This document shows positions 45,973 to 54,518 of a stretch of 64,000 nt of DNA, piece by piece. The stretch's first letter is position 1, and the number at the start of each line of letters is the position of its first letter. The position numbers were made by a program, and so were the translations under genes. The DNA comes from Bacillota bacterium (lineage in GTDB: Bacteria; Bacillota; Halanaerobiia; B1SED10-174): contig SKTZ01000021.1 of the NCBI GenBank assembly GCA_007122335.1, positions 1 to 64,000 of the forward strand, written 5' to 3'. The notes beneath the pieces are model-generated. The model searched no databases, was not told where the DNA came from, and saw only the letters and a list, made by a program, of their open reading frames with translations.

Positions 45973-47667
45973 TTGTTTAATATTCGGATAGGTGGACAGG
46001 CAGGACAGGGAATGAATACCATTGGAAGTTTGCTTGCAAAAGCCCTATTGCGAATGGGGTTCCATGTTTTTACCTGCAAGGATTACATGTCCAGGATAAG
46101 AGGAGGGCATAATTTTTCTGACATTCGTTTTGGACCCGAACCCCTGCAGGGGGGGGCGGAAAAAGTAGATATTCTTCTCGCTTTAAATGAAGAAACCTGG
46201 GAACTGCACAAAAACACCCTGGGGGAAACGGGGATGCTGGTGTATGACGAAGAGGATTTTACTCCTAAGGGAGAGGAAGGCAAAAGAAAAGGTCTACCCC
46301 TGAGTAAAAAAGCAGAAGAAATTGGAGACAAACGGATAGCAGGGGTCATTGCCCTTGGTTTCATCCACAGTGTTCTTGGTTTGTCTCCGGATGCTCTGGA
46401 GAATATCCTGGCAGAAAAATTCTCGGGAGAAATTTTGCAAAAAAATATTAAAGCTCTCCAGTGGGGGCATGAGCAGGGTGAGGAAACATTTTCTGTTAAG
46501 CCAGCCAAAGGTTTAAAGGGGACCAAGTTGATCAACGGAAATAATGCTATTGGCATGGGGGCACTGGTTGCGGGAGTCCAATTTTATGCCGCCTACCCCA
46601 TGACTCCTTCAACTGGTGTTTTGAATTTTTTGGCTCAACAGGGTGAACGTTTTAATATCCTTGTGGAACAGGCTGAAGATGAAATTGCAGCAATAAATAT
46701 GGCTTTAGGTGCTTCTTTCGGGGGAGTTCGAGCTATGACTGGAACTTCCGGTGGCGGTTTTTCCCTGATGGTTGAAGGCCTGGGGCTAGCAGGAATTACG
46801 GAAACTCCCCTGGTAATACTTAATGCTCAACGGCCTGGCCCTGCTACAGGTTTACCAACGAGAACTGAACAGGGAGACCTGGAATTTGTAATCCATGCTT
46901 CCCAGGGAGAATTCCCCCGGATTGTCCTTGCTCCACGAGATGCTGAAAACGCTTTTTATAAAACGGTTAGGGCTTTTAACCTTGCCGATAAATACCAGGT
47001 CCCCGTTATTATTTTAAGTGACCAGTTTTTAGGAGACTCTGAACAAACTGTCGCTGAATTTGATCCAGAAGCGGTTCAGATAAACCGGGGCAAGCTGGTA
47101 AAAGATTACCAGGAAGACACCCCCTACTTACGTTACAGGTTTACCGAAGATGGCGTTTCTCCCCGGCTGATTCCCGGAGAAAAAGGGCAGGTTGTTCTCG
47201 CGGATAGTGATGAACATAATGAAGCTGGGAATATTATAGAAGATGCCCAAACCCGGGCCAAAATGGTGGAGAAGAGAATGAAACGCATGGAAAAAATAAA
47301 GGAAGAAATGGAGCCCCCTCTTTACAATGGGCCGGATCATGACCAGGCCGATTATATCCTGGTTAGTTGGGGTTCCAATTATGGTCCCGTAGAAGAAGCA
47401 AGGTTGGCTCTGAATGATGATGGAATGAAGATTGGACACTATTCTTTTTCCGATATCTGGCCTCTTCCTGAAGGAAAGTGGAGAGAAGTTCTGAAGGGAA
47501 AAAGCTTGATTTTAGTTGAGAATAATTATTCCAGTCAACTGGGCTCACTGCTGCAAAAGGAAGGTCTGGGAAAACCAGAAATCTTCATCGGAAAGTATGA
47601 CGGCCGGCCCTTTAGTGGCGATGAATTAAAACGCCGGATTAAGAAGGAGGTGGCAAGCAGTGGTTGA
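45973..47667 (+). CDS. 2-oxoacid:acceptor oxidoreductase, gamma-alpha fusion subunit
   Basis: Gamma part FNIRIGGQAGQGMNTIGSLLAKALLRMG; alpha part LINGNNAIGMGALVAGVQFYAAYPMTPSTGVLNFLA, AINMALGASFGGVRAMTGTSGGGFSLM. Confidence 0.95.
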   Translation: MFNIRIGGQAGQGMNTIGSLLAKALLRMGFHVFTCKDYMSRIRGGHNFSDIRFGPEPLQGGAEKVDILLALNEETWELHKNTLGETGMLVYDEEDFTPKGEEGKRKGLPLSKKAEEIGDKRIAGVIALGFIHSVLGLSPDALENILAEKFSGEILQKNIKALQWGHEQGEETFSVKPAKGLKGTKLINGNNAIGMGALVAGVQFYAAYPMTPSTGVLNFLAQQGERFNILVEQAEDEIAAINMALGASFGGVRAMTGTSGGGFSLMVEGLGLAGITETPLVILNAQRPGPATGLPTRTEQGDLEFVIHASQGEFPRIVLAPRDAENAFYKTVRAFNLADKYQVPVIILSDQFLGDSEQTVAEFDPEAVQINRGKLVKDYQEDTPYLRYRFTEDGVSPRLIPGEKGQVVLADSDEHNEAGNIIEDAQTRAKMVEKRMKRMEKIKEEMEPPLYNGPDHDQADYILVSWGSNYGPVEEARLALNDDGMKIGHYSFSDIWPLPEGKWREVLKGKSLILVENNYSSQLGSLLQKEGLGKPEIFIGKYDGRPFSGDELKRRIKKEVASSG

Positions 47668-48514
47668 TAAAAAAGCATATCAGAATAAAGAGGAAATCGC
47701 CTGGTGTCCAGGGTGTGGAAACTTTGCAATCAGAATGACCTTGCAAGAAGCGCTTGCAGATCTAAATCTTGAACCCCACCAGGTTTTGATAGCCAGTGGA
47801 ATTGGCCAGGCAGCCAAAATCCCTCACTATCTGAAAATTAATGGATTTAATGGGTTGCATGGAAGAGCGATACCGGTGGGAACTGCTTTAGCTGCAACCA
47901 GGAAAGATTTAAAAATTATTGTTGAATCTGGAGACGGGGATATTTATGGCGAGGGAGGCAACCACTTTTTACATGCTTTTCGGCGCAACCCCAACATGGC
48001 TTTATTTGTTCACAACAACCAGGTTTATGGATTGACCAAAGGCCAGGCTTCCCCAACTTCGGAAATGGGAATGAAAACAGGTGTTCAGGTTAAAGGAGTT
48101 ACAAATCTGCCCCTCAATCCACTGCTGTTAGCTTTGGCAGGTGGTGCAACCTTCGTGGCCCGATCCTTCGCCGGGGACAGAAAACATTTAAAGTCAATGA
48201 TGCAACAGGCGATTCAGCACAGGGGTCTTGCTTTTTTGGATATTCTTCAACCGTGCGTAACCTTCAACAAGATCAACACCTTTCAGTGGTACAAGGAAAG
48301 AGTATATAATTTGGAAGAGGACCACAACCCCGAAAGCTGGGAAAAAGCCCTGGAAAAAGCCCGGGAATGGGGAGAAAAAATCCCAACAGGAATTTTCTAT
48401 CGGAAGGAAAGGCGGATTTTTGCAGAAGAATTTCCCCAGCTTTCCCGGGAAGAAATTTACGATCCCCGGGAAAGGGTTTACTGCTGGCCAGAACTGCTTG
48501 AGAATTTTAAGTAA
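47660..48514 (+). CDS. 2-oxoacid:ferredoxin oxidoreductase, beta subunit
   Basis: AWCPGCGNFAIRMTLQEAL; VESGDGDIYGEGGNHFLHAFRRNPNMALFVHNNQVYGLTKGQASPTS (TPP motif). Confidence 0.95.
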   Translation: MVDKKAYQNKEEIAWCPGCGNFAIRMTLQEALADLNLEPHQVLIASGIGQAAKIPHYLKINGFNGLHGRAIPVGTALAATRKDLKIIVESGDGDIYGEGGNHFLHAFRRNPNMALFVHNNQVYGLTKGQASPTSEMGMKTGVQVKGVTNLPLNPLLLALAGGATFVARSFAGDRKHLKSMMQQAIQHRGLAFLDILQPCVTFNKINTFQWYKERVYNLEEDHNPESWEKALEKAREWGEKIPTGIFYRKERRIFAEEFPQLSREEIYDPRERVYCWPELLENFK

Positions 48515-48520
48515 AAAGAA

Positions 48521-48549
48521 GATGACCCCGGAAAAAAGCCGGGGTCATC
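48521..48549. terminator. Strong hairpin / possible terminator after the oxidoreductase operon
   Basis: GATGACCCCGG-aaaaaag-CCGGGGTCATC; no clear + strand U-tract. Confidence 0.5.
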
Positions 48550-48554
48550 AAACA

Positions 48555-48625
48555 AAAAAGGCCAAACTCCGGAGGTTGGGAGGAGGGAAATCCAACCGGG
48601 GGACAGCACCGGAGGGCTTTAGGGA
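48555..48625 (+). ncRNA. Candidate structured 5'-UTR RNA of unknown class
   Basis: Nested stems: AAAG[G]CC/GGCTTT; CTCCGG (48567-48572)/CCGGAG (48609-48614); GGTTGG (48574-48579)/CCAACC (48592-48597). Purine-rich loop GAGGAGGGAAA. Confidence 0.35.
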
Positions 48626-48740
48626 GTTATCTTTTTAACATTATAAAGGAAAGAACTATATCTGTCAAGGGAAAACAAAGGAATTTTCCCTGTTGATGGA
48701 AAAATTAATAAGGGTATATAAAGAAAAAGGAGGGGCGATA

Positions 48741-49025
48741 ATGGCAGATGTAGCCCTGCAGGCAAGAATACAGGGCCGGGTTCAGGGGGTAGGTTTTCGG
48801 CACTTTGTACTGGAAAAAGCACAGAGATTGGACCTGGTTGGGTACGTCCAGAACCTTGCTGATGGAGATGTGGCGGTTTTTGCTGAAGGAGATGAGGAAG
48901 ATCTAAAAAAACTGGAAAAGTTTTTGAATAGGGGCCCCTTTATGGCCCGAGTAACTCAGGTAAAAACCGAATGGAAAGAAGCCGAAGGCAATTTTTCTAC
49001 CTTCGAAGTTAAATTTAAAACCTGA
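48741..49025 (+). CDS. Acylphosphatase
   Basis: RIQGRVQGVGFRHFVLEKAQRLDLVGYVQNLADGDVAVFAEG; ATG with aaaggagggg. Confidence 0.96.
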   Translation: MADVALQARIQGRVQGVGFRHFVLEKAQRLDLVGYVQNLADGDVAVFAEGDEEDLKKLEKFLNRGPFMARVTQVKTEWKEAEGNFSTFEVKFKT

Positions 49026-49043
49026 TAAAAGGAAAGGATTGCC

Positions 49044-50345
49044 ATGGATAAGGTTAGTGGCCTATCCGGTTTAGGAAATAAAAGTGATTTTAAAGCCCAG
49101 TTTTTCTGGTCCGAGCTATTAAAGAAACTTGGATTGCAGGAAAAAAAGCTTTTTGATTTATCCCCCCGGTATTTAAAGGAAGAATTGCAGAAAAGAAATT
49201 TAGCAAATTATTCTCCCCGACTAAGAACGAGAATTGAAGTTTTGCTTTTAATTTTGGACCTTTATACTGAAGAGACTAATCCCCAGAAAAACAACATAAA
49301 GGGGAATAGCCTTCTTGCCACAGAATTATTATTTCAGGGGGCTCAATTGGCCAGAGAAAAGGGGAATATTTCCCTGGCAAAAAAAATCAATTTTTTTCTG
49401 CATGGAGAAGATTTAAAAAAAGAGTGGGAAAAATGCATAAGGCAGTTTGCCCATCTTCTGAGAAAGGAAATTAGCAATAGGGCGGAGCAAAAAATCCTGA
49501 TTAATCAACTTGACCAAAAGGGGTTTAAGGGTTTGCACCAGTACCTGAAAACATCGGAATTACCAAGGTTAAATAGGGTTTCTGCAACAAGATTTCTGGC
49601 CCTGCAATATCTGTTGGAATATATATTGGAAAATGAAGCCCCTGATGGAAAAATAATTACTGCAAAGCACCAAAGAAACCTTGAATTAGACCTCCCTGAA
49701 ATATATAATAAAATGCTTTTAACTGTGAACCGGGAGCGCTTGAACCTTCTCTTGCCTATAGTTGAGGAACTAAGCCTTTGGAGCGGACAGGAACTGGGCC
49801 AGGTTGCCAGGGAAGAAAGCTCAAGATTGGCAAATGACCAGAGATTTTCAACTGGCTTGATTGCTTTTATTCTGGGCAGGTTGAATAAACTGTTATTTAT
49901 GGAAGAAAACCCGACCACCTTTAATCAACACGATTTAAGTCAACAGGAAAAAATGGCAGTTGCAATTTTATTGCGGGATAACTATCCTGCAATTTACAGG
50001 TATTACCGCCAGCTGGGACTTCCAGCCTTACCCCTCGAAGAAGAAATAGGGCCCCAATTTGGCCCCTGTTTTGTGGCGGGAGCGGTATTTACAAAAAAAG
50101 AAGAAGAAAAATACATTGCAATCCTAAAGTTCTGGCGAGATAATTACCTTAAGGGCCATTGGCCGGGCAGGCTATTTATTATTTTATATTACAGATCCGG
50201 ACCTTTTCTGGCCAAGGTACTCGCGGAGTTTCCTTTTTTAAAAGAACCCGTTCGCAGGTTTCTGAGAATTATAACCCAGGGGCTTCTTTTTAAATTTTCA
50301 AATAATTACAAAACAGTGAAGGAGGATGAAAATGTTAGTTTTTAA
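49044..50345 (+). CDS. Helical hypothetical protein with divergent CFI-box-CTERM-like C-terminus
   Basis: C-terminus GPCFVAGAVFTKKEEEKYIAILKFWRDNYLKGHWPGRLFIILYYRSGPFLAKVLAEFPFLKEPVRRFLRIITQGLL resembles CFI-box-CTERM (CFIATAAYG..FRD..L...GR.F...YY..SP..A). Confidence 0.6.
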   Translation: MDKVSGLSGLGNKSDFKAQFFWSELLKKLGLQEKKLFDLSPRYLKEELQKRNLANYSPRLRTRIEVLLLILDLYTEETNPQKNNIKGNSLLATELLFQGAQLAREKGNISLAKKINFFLHGEDLKKEWEKCIRQFAHLLRKEISNRAEQKILINQLDQKGFKGLHQYLKTSELPRLNRVSATRFLALQYLLEYILENEAPDGKIITAKHQRNLELDLPEIYNKMLLTVNRERLNLLLPIVEELSLWSGQELGQVAREESSRLANDQRFSTGLIAFILGRLNKLLFMEENPTTFNQHDLSQQEKMAVAILLRDNYPAIYRYYRQLGLPALPLEEEIGPQFGPCFVAGAVFTKKEEEKYIAILKFWRDNYLKGHWPGRLFIILYYRSGPFLAKVLAEFPFLKEPVRRFLRIITQGLLFKFSNNYKTVKEDENVSF

Positions 50346-51495
50346 GAATGCCAAAATAATGACCGGAAAAGGGGATACAATTGAATCAGGCCTTTTGCTG
50401 GTCAAGGATGGGAAAATAGTTGATGTTGTAAAGGAAGGAGACATCCCCCAGGGAGCAGAGGTCATCGACCTTGAAGGGAAAATAATAACTCCCGGGTTTA
50501 TTGATGCCCATTCCCACGTTGGTATAGGTGAAGTGGGGGTAGGCTGGGAAGGCCAGGATTACAATGAAATTTCGGATCCGGTTACCCCGCACCTCAGGGC
50601 TATAGACGGAATCCTTCCCGAAGATGGAGGGTTTAAGAGTGCCCGGTCGGGAGGGGTTACAACAATTATGACTGGTCCCGGAAGCGCCAATGTAATCGGG
50701 GGAGAAACAGTTGTAATCAGAACTGCTGGAAAAACAATTGAGGAAATGATAGTCCGCAACCCCGCGGGGATGAAAGCTGCGCTGGGGGAAAATCCAAAAA
50801 GGGTTTACGGGGTAATGGGCCCCAAAAAATCACCTATTACCCGGATGGCTTCAGCTGCACTGCTCAGAGAAACCCTTGTTAAAGCGGAAAATTATAAGGC
50901 CAAACTGGAGAAAGGCGAAAAAGATCCGGAAAAGATGCCGGAAAGAGATTTGAAAATGGAGGCCATGCTCAGGGTCCTCAACCGGGAAATGCCCCTTCGC
51001 TTGCACGCCCACCGGGCTGACGATATTATGACAGGAATCCGGGTTGCCCGGGAATTTAATATTGACCTGACTATAGAGCATTGTACCGAGGGACATAAAA
51101 TTGCTCCTGAAATTGCTGAAAGTGGATTTCCAGCAATAGTTGGTCCTTCCTTAGGACCCGCAACAAAGCTAGAGACGAAAGACATCACCTGGGAAACTCC
51201 CAAGGTTCTCCATGAGGCGGGAGTAAAGGTAGCCATCATGACTGATCACCCGGTGGTTCCTATAGAGTACCTGGGCCTTTGTGCAAGCCTGGCCATGAAG
51301 GCAGGGCTTCCCGAAGAAGAAGCCCTAAAAGCTATAACCCTTAATGCTGCCGAAATACTCGGCATTGCTGACCGGGTAGGCAGCCTGGAAAAGGGGAAAG
51401 AGGCAGATTTTGTGATCTGGGATAAGCATCCTTTTGATGTGCACAGTCGAGCTCTAAAAGTTTACATACGGGGCGAGCTGGTTCAGGATGAGTAG
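50332..51495 (+). CDS. Amidohydrolase (imidazolonepropionase-like)
   Basis: GFIDAHSHVGIGEVG, RLHAHRADDIMTGIRVAREFNIDLTIEHCTEGHKI, IMTDHPVVP, ITLNAAEILGIADRVGSLEKGKEADFVIWD. Confidence 0.92.
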   Translation: MLVFKNAKIMTGKGDTIESGLLLVKDGKIVDVVKEGDIPQGAEVIDLEGKIITPGFIDAHSHVGIGEVGVGWEGQDYNEISDPVTPHLRAIDGILPEDGGFKSARSGGVTTIMTGPGSANVIGGETVVIRTAGKTIEEMIVRNPAGMKAALGENPKRVYGVMGPKKSPITRMASAALLRETLVKAENYKAKLEKGEKDPEKMPERDLKMEAMLRVLNREMPLRLHAHRADDIMTGIRVAREFNIDLTIEHCTEGHKIAPEIAESGFPAIVGPSLGPATKLETKDITWETPKVLHEAGVKVAIMTDHPVVPIEYLGLCASLAMKAGLPEEEALKAITLNAAEILGIADRVGSLEKGKEADFVIWDKHPFDVHSRALKVYIRGELVQDE

Positions 51496-51832
51496 GCTGG
51501 AAGAGTTTAAAAAGTTTCGCGAAGAAATCAACCAGGAAATTGAAAAAATAGATAACCAGACCATTAAAAGGTTTTTCGCTCTTGATAACCAGGTTTATAA
51601 AGAAGGGGCCCTTCCAGAAAAAACAAAAGAACTGCTGGGCCTGGTAGCTTCAATGGTTTTAAGGTGTGATGACTGTATCACCTATCACCTGTGGCAGGCT
51701 CAAAAAGTTGGGGCCAGTAAGAAGGAAGTTGAGGAAACCATGGCAGTTGCACTGGTGGTAGGAGGCTCGATTGTAATTCCCCATATGAGGCGAGCGGTTG
51801 AGCTGATCAAGGAAATGGACTGGAAGGAATGA
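51488..51832 (+). CDS. Carboxymuconolactone decarboxylase (AhpD-like) family protein
   Basis: LGLVASMVLRCDDCITYHLWQAQKVGASKKEVEETMAVALVVGGSIVIPHMRRAVE (CxxC...H). Confidence 0.92.
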   Translation: MSRLEEFKKFREEINQEIEKIDNQTIKRFFALDNQVYKEGALPEKTKELLGLVASMVLRCDDCITYHLWQAQKVGASKKEVEETMAVALVVGGSIVIPHMRRAVELIKEMDWKE

Positions 51833-51861
51833 TCCCCTGCGGGGGGTCATTCCATTTTTTT
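51826..51861 (+). terminator. Rho-independent terminator
   Basis: GGAATGATCCCC-tgcgg-GGGGTCATTCC then ATTTTTTT. Confidence 0.85.
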
Positions 51862-52014
51862 AGGTTTTTTTGGAGTGATATTATTCAAATCAATAAAAAA
51901 TCAGGTGTTTAATGAAGGGTTAATTAAAATATTGAAGGAATAATAACGACTTTGGGGAATAGTAGTTTAAAATGGTGAAAATTTTTCTGGAGAATTTACG
52001 GGAGGGAGATTCAA

Positions 52015-53403
52015 ATGGATTACTTTAGAAGAACCAGGGTAAAAGAAATTATCAGTGGTCAAAAAGCCGACCAAAAGGTAATTATTTTAGGATGGGCAAG
52101 GACAAAAAGGCTGTCAAAAAATGTAGGTTTTATTGAAATAAATGACGGAAGCTCCCTGCATAATGCCCAGCTCGTTTTTTCTCCTCCCGGAGATTTTCCC
52201 GAGCTTGAGAGGATAATAACCGGGACTAGTTTGCGTGTTGTGGGCAAGGTGGTTAAGGTTGAGGGCAGAGAGCAGGCCTATGAAGTTCATGCGGAAGAGC
52301 TGGAAATTGTGGGAGAATGCTCTCAGGATTACCCCCTGCAGAAAAAAAGGCATACTTTTGAATTTTTGCGGGAAATTGCCCACCTCAGACCCCGGACCAA
52401 TACCTTTGGGGTTATTAATCGGTTTAGAAGCAAACTATCTCATTGTATTCATGAATATTACCAGCAAAGAGGTTTTTATTACATCCATACCCCGATTATT
52501 ACTACCAGTGACTGTGAAGGAGCGGGAGACCTTTTTCAGGTAACCACTCTTCCCTTAAAGGAACTTGCTGAGAAGAAAACCGAACTGGATATGGATAAAG
52601 ATTTTTTTGCGGAGAAGGCCTATCTGACTGTAAGTGGTCAACTTGAAGGAGAGTTAATGTGCACCGCCCTGGGTGATATTTATACCTTTGGTCCTACCTT
52701 TAGGGCAGAAAAATCCTATACTTCACGCCATCTTTCGGAGTTCTGGATGATGGAACCAGAAATGGCTTTTTGCGATCTGGATGAAATGATAATTTTAATC
52801 GAGGATTTCTTAAAACACCTTATTTCCTATAGTATTGAGCAGTGCGAGGAAGAGATGGCCTTTTTTAACCAGTGGATTGATAAAGGTAGGCAAAAGGTTT
52901 TGCAATCTATTGTAGAATCTGATTTTGCCAAGATTACTTATACTGAAGCCGTTGATATTCTAAAAAAATCCAAACGGAATTTTGAATTTCCTGTTGGATG
53001 GGGCCTTGATTTACAGTCAGAACATGAACGTTTTCTCTCGGAGGAATATTTTAAAAAGCCAGTCTTTGTAACTGATTATCCTAGAGATATAAAGGCTTTT
53101 TATATGCGGGTTAATGAAGATGAGAAAACGGTTCGTGCAGTTGATGTCCTGGTTCCCCTTGTAGGAGAAATTGTCGGTGGAAGCCAGCGGGAAGAGAGGT
53201 ACGATTATTTAAGAAAGAATATGGTCCAGCAGGGCATGGATATTGAGGAGTACCAGTGGTTTTTGGATATCAGAAAATATGGTACTGTACCGCATTCAGG
53301 TTTTGGACTGGGATTTGAAAGGATGCTAATGTACCTATCTGGAATGACTAACATCCGGGATGTGATGCCTTTTCCCCGATTTCCTCGTTCTGCAAAATTT
53401 TAA
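52015..53403 (+). CDS. asnS: Asparaginyl-tRNA synthetase
   Basis: [103 protein letters not shown]. Confidence 0.96.
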   Translation: MDYFRRTRVKEIISGQKADQKVIILGWARTKRLSKNVGFIEINDGSSLHNAQLVFSPPGDFPELERIITGTSLRVVGKVVKVEGREQAYEVHAEELEIVGECSQDYPLQKKRHTFEFLREIAHLRPRTNTFGVINRFRSKLSHCIHEYYQQRGFYYIHTPIITTSDCEGAGDLFQVTTLPLKELAEKKTELDMDKDFFAEKAYLTVSGQLEGELMCTALGDIYTFGPTFRAEKSYTSRHLSEFWMMEPEMAFCDLDEMIILIEDFLKHLISYSIEQCEEEMAFFNQWIDKGRQKVLQSIVESDFAKITYTEAVDILKKSKRNFEFPVGWGLDLQSEHERFLSEEYFKKPVFVTDYPRDIKAFYMRVNEDEKTVRAVDVLVPLVGEIVGGSQREERYDYLRKNMVQQGMDIEEYQWFLDIRKYGTVPHSGFGLGFERMLMYLSGMTNIRDVMPFPRFPRSAKF

Positions 53404-53660
53404 CTGGAAAAGAAGAAAGGATTTTCCTTTTTCCAAGATTTTTCTTTAAAACAACTGTGCCCTGCATTACTTGAAAAGAATGGTTGGGCCTTTAAAAACC
53501 TTTATTTTAGCGGGTTTTTTACTTCTAGCAAAAACGAAAAAGGGTTTAGGTGGGAAGAGTCCTTTCAAGAAAAGGTTTTTCTTGGTTAAAAAAGGAAGGA
53601 GTTATCTACAGGTTTGGCGAATCATACGACAACAAGGCAACTGCGGGAAGGGTGGTTTTT

Positions 53661-54275
53661 TTGCAGGAAAAACTTCGGGAAAGAATCGCTCAGCTCGAGG
53701 GCGTTTTAGCAGTTAATATTACTCAGGAAGAAGACGGGGAAATCCAAGAGATCCACGTTCTTTCTGATGAATCCCGCAACCCAAAAAGGTTGGTAAGAGA
53801 TATTGAGACCGTTCTTCAGGTTGAAACTGGGGAATCCTTTGACCATAAAAAGATCAGTATTGCCCAGGTAAATGAACAAAAAAAAGATGGAAGCCCCCTG
53901 GACAGGATTCAAATTTTGGGAGTTTATTTGAGGCCAAGAGAGCCGGTTTGCACAATTGAATTAAAATTTCGGGGAGAAGAGTACAGCTATAAATACCAGG
54001 GGGATGAAATGGATGAACCCCAGGAAATTGTTTTAAAGGCTCTAACCAAAGCTGTTGAAATGTTTATTAAACCACCCTTTCGAATTAAAATTAGGGATGT
54101 TCAGGAAACCCATATGCGAGAAAAAATTATCGTTATTATTATCCAGCTAAAGTGGAAACAGGGAGAAGAAATCCTTGTGGGTGCGAGTCTGGTTGATGAA
54201 AACATGCCTCTGGCACTTTCCAAAGCTTTTTTCCATGCTCTTAACAGGAAGTTGAACACAGTACTAGTTATCTAG
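53661..54275 (+). CDS. Conserved-looking hypothetical protein upstream of HD-GYP gene
   Basis: LQEKLRERIAQLEGVLAVNITQEEDGEIQEIHVLSDESRNPKRLVRDIETVLQVETGESFDHKKISIAQV; TTG 53661 with GGGAAGGGTGG upstream; ORF track starts at 53550. Confidence 0.6.
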   Translation: MQEKLRERIAQLEGVLAVNITQEEDGEIQEIHVLSDESRNPKRLVRDIETVLQVETGESFDHKKISIAQVNEQKKDGSPLDRIQILGVYLRPREPVCTIELKFRGEEYSYKYQGDEMDEPQEIVLKALTKAVEMFIKPPFRIKIRDVQETHMREKIIVIIIQLKWKQGEEILVGASLVDENMPLALSKAFFHALNRKLNTVLVI

Positions 54276-54317
54276 ATTTCTCAATGGCCGGGGACGAGCG
54301 GAGCATAACATATGAGC

Positions 54318-54356
54318 TTAGCCTACCTTCAAGAAAGATACTAGAAGGGAGGCTAA
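54318..54356 (+). promoter_or_regulatory. Hairpin sequestering the SD of the 33-aa ORF
   Basis: TTAGCCT-a-CCTTC / GAAGG-g-AGGCTAA, loop aagaaagatacta; the 3' arm contains GAAGGGAGG, the SD. Confidence 0.6.
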
Positions 54357-54360
54357 CAAA

Positions 54361-54462
54361 ATGAAGAAGAAACTCTTCATTCTTTTCACCACTGTGGTTT
54401 ATGTGGTCCTTTCTACCCTGGTTGCTCTGGGTGGAGATTCCGGACAGTTTGGCGCAAGATAA
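54361..54462 (+). CDS. Putative 33-aa small membrane/leader peptide
   Basis: MKKKLFILFTTVVYVVLSTLVALGGDSGQFGAR; signal-peptide-like KKK + hydrophobic stretch; SD gaagggagg. Confidence 0.55.
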   Translation: MKKKLFILFTTVVYVVLSTLVALGGDSGQFGAR

Positions 54463-54497
54463 CAGATAGGTCTTTAAAAAACCTCCCGGCCATTGAG

Positions 54498-54513
54498 ATC
54501 CTGATTGGAGGAT
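54498..54513 (+). promoter_or_regulatory. Hairpin over the SD of the HD-GYP gene
   Basis: ATCCT (54498-54502) - gattgg - AGGAT (54509-54513); SD GGAGG (54507-54511) can alternatively pair with CCTCC (54482-54486). Confidence 0.45.
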
Positions 54514-54518
54514 TAACC

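Larger units (their letters stand above)
54279..54498. repeat. 14-bp perfect inverted repeat enclosing a 33-codon ORF
   Basis: TCTCAATGGCCGGG (54279-54292) and CCCGGCCATTGAGA (54485-54498); extends 1 bp by G-T wobble. Confidence 0.85.

Noticed and set aside
53471-53716. 81-aa basic ORF upstream of the 53661 gene
   Set aside because: Overlaps the better-supported downstream start and lacks an SD; possible but not supported.
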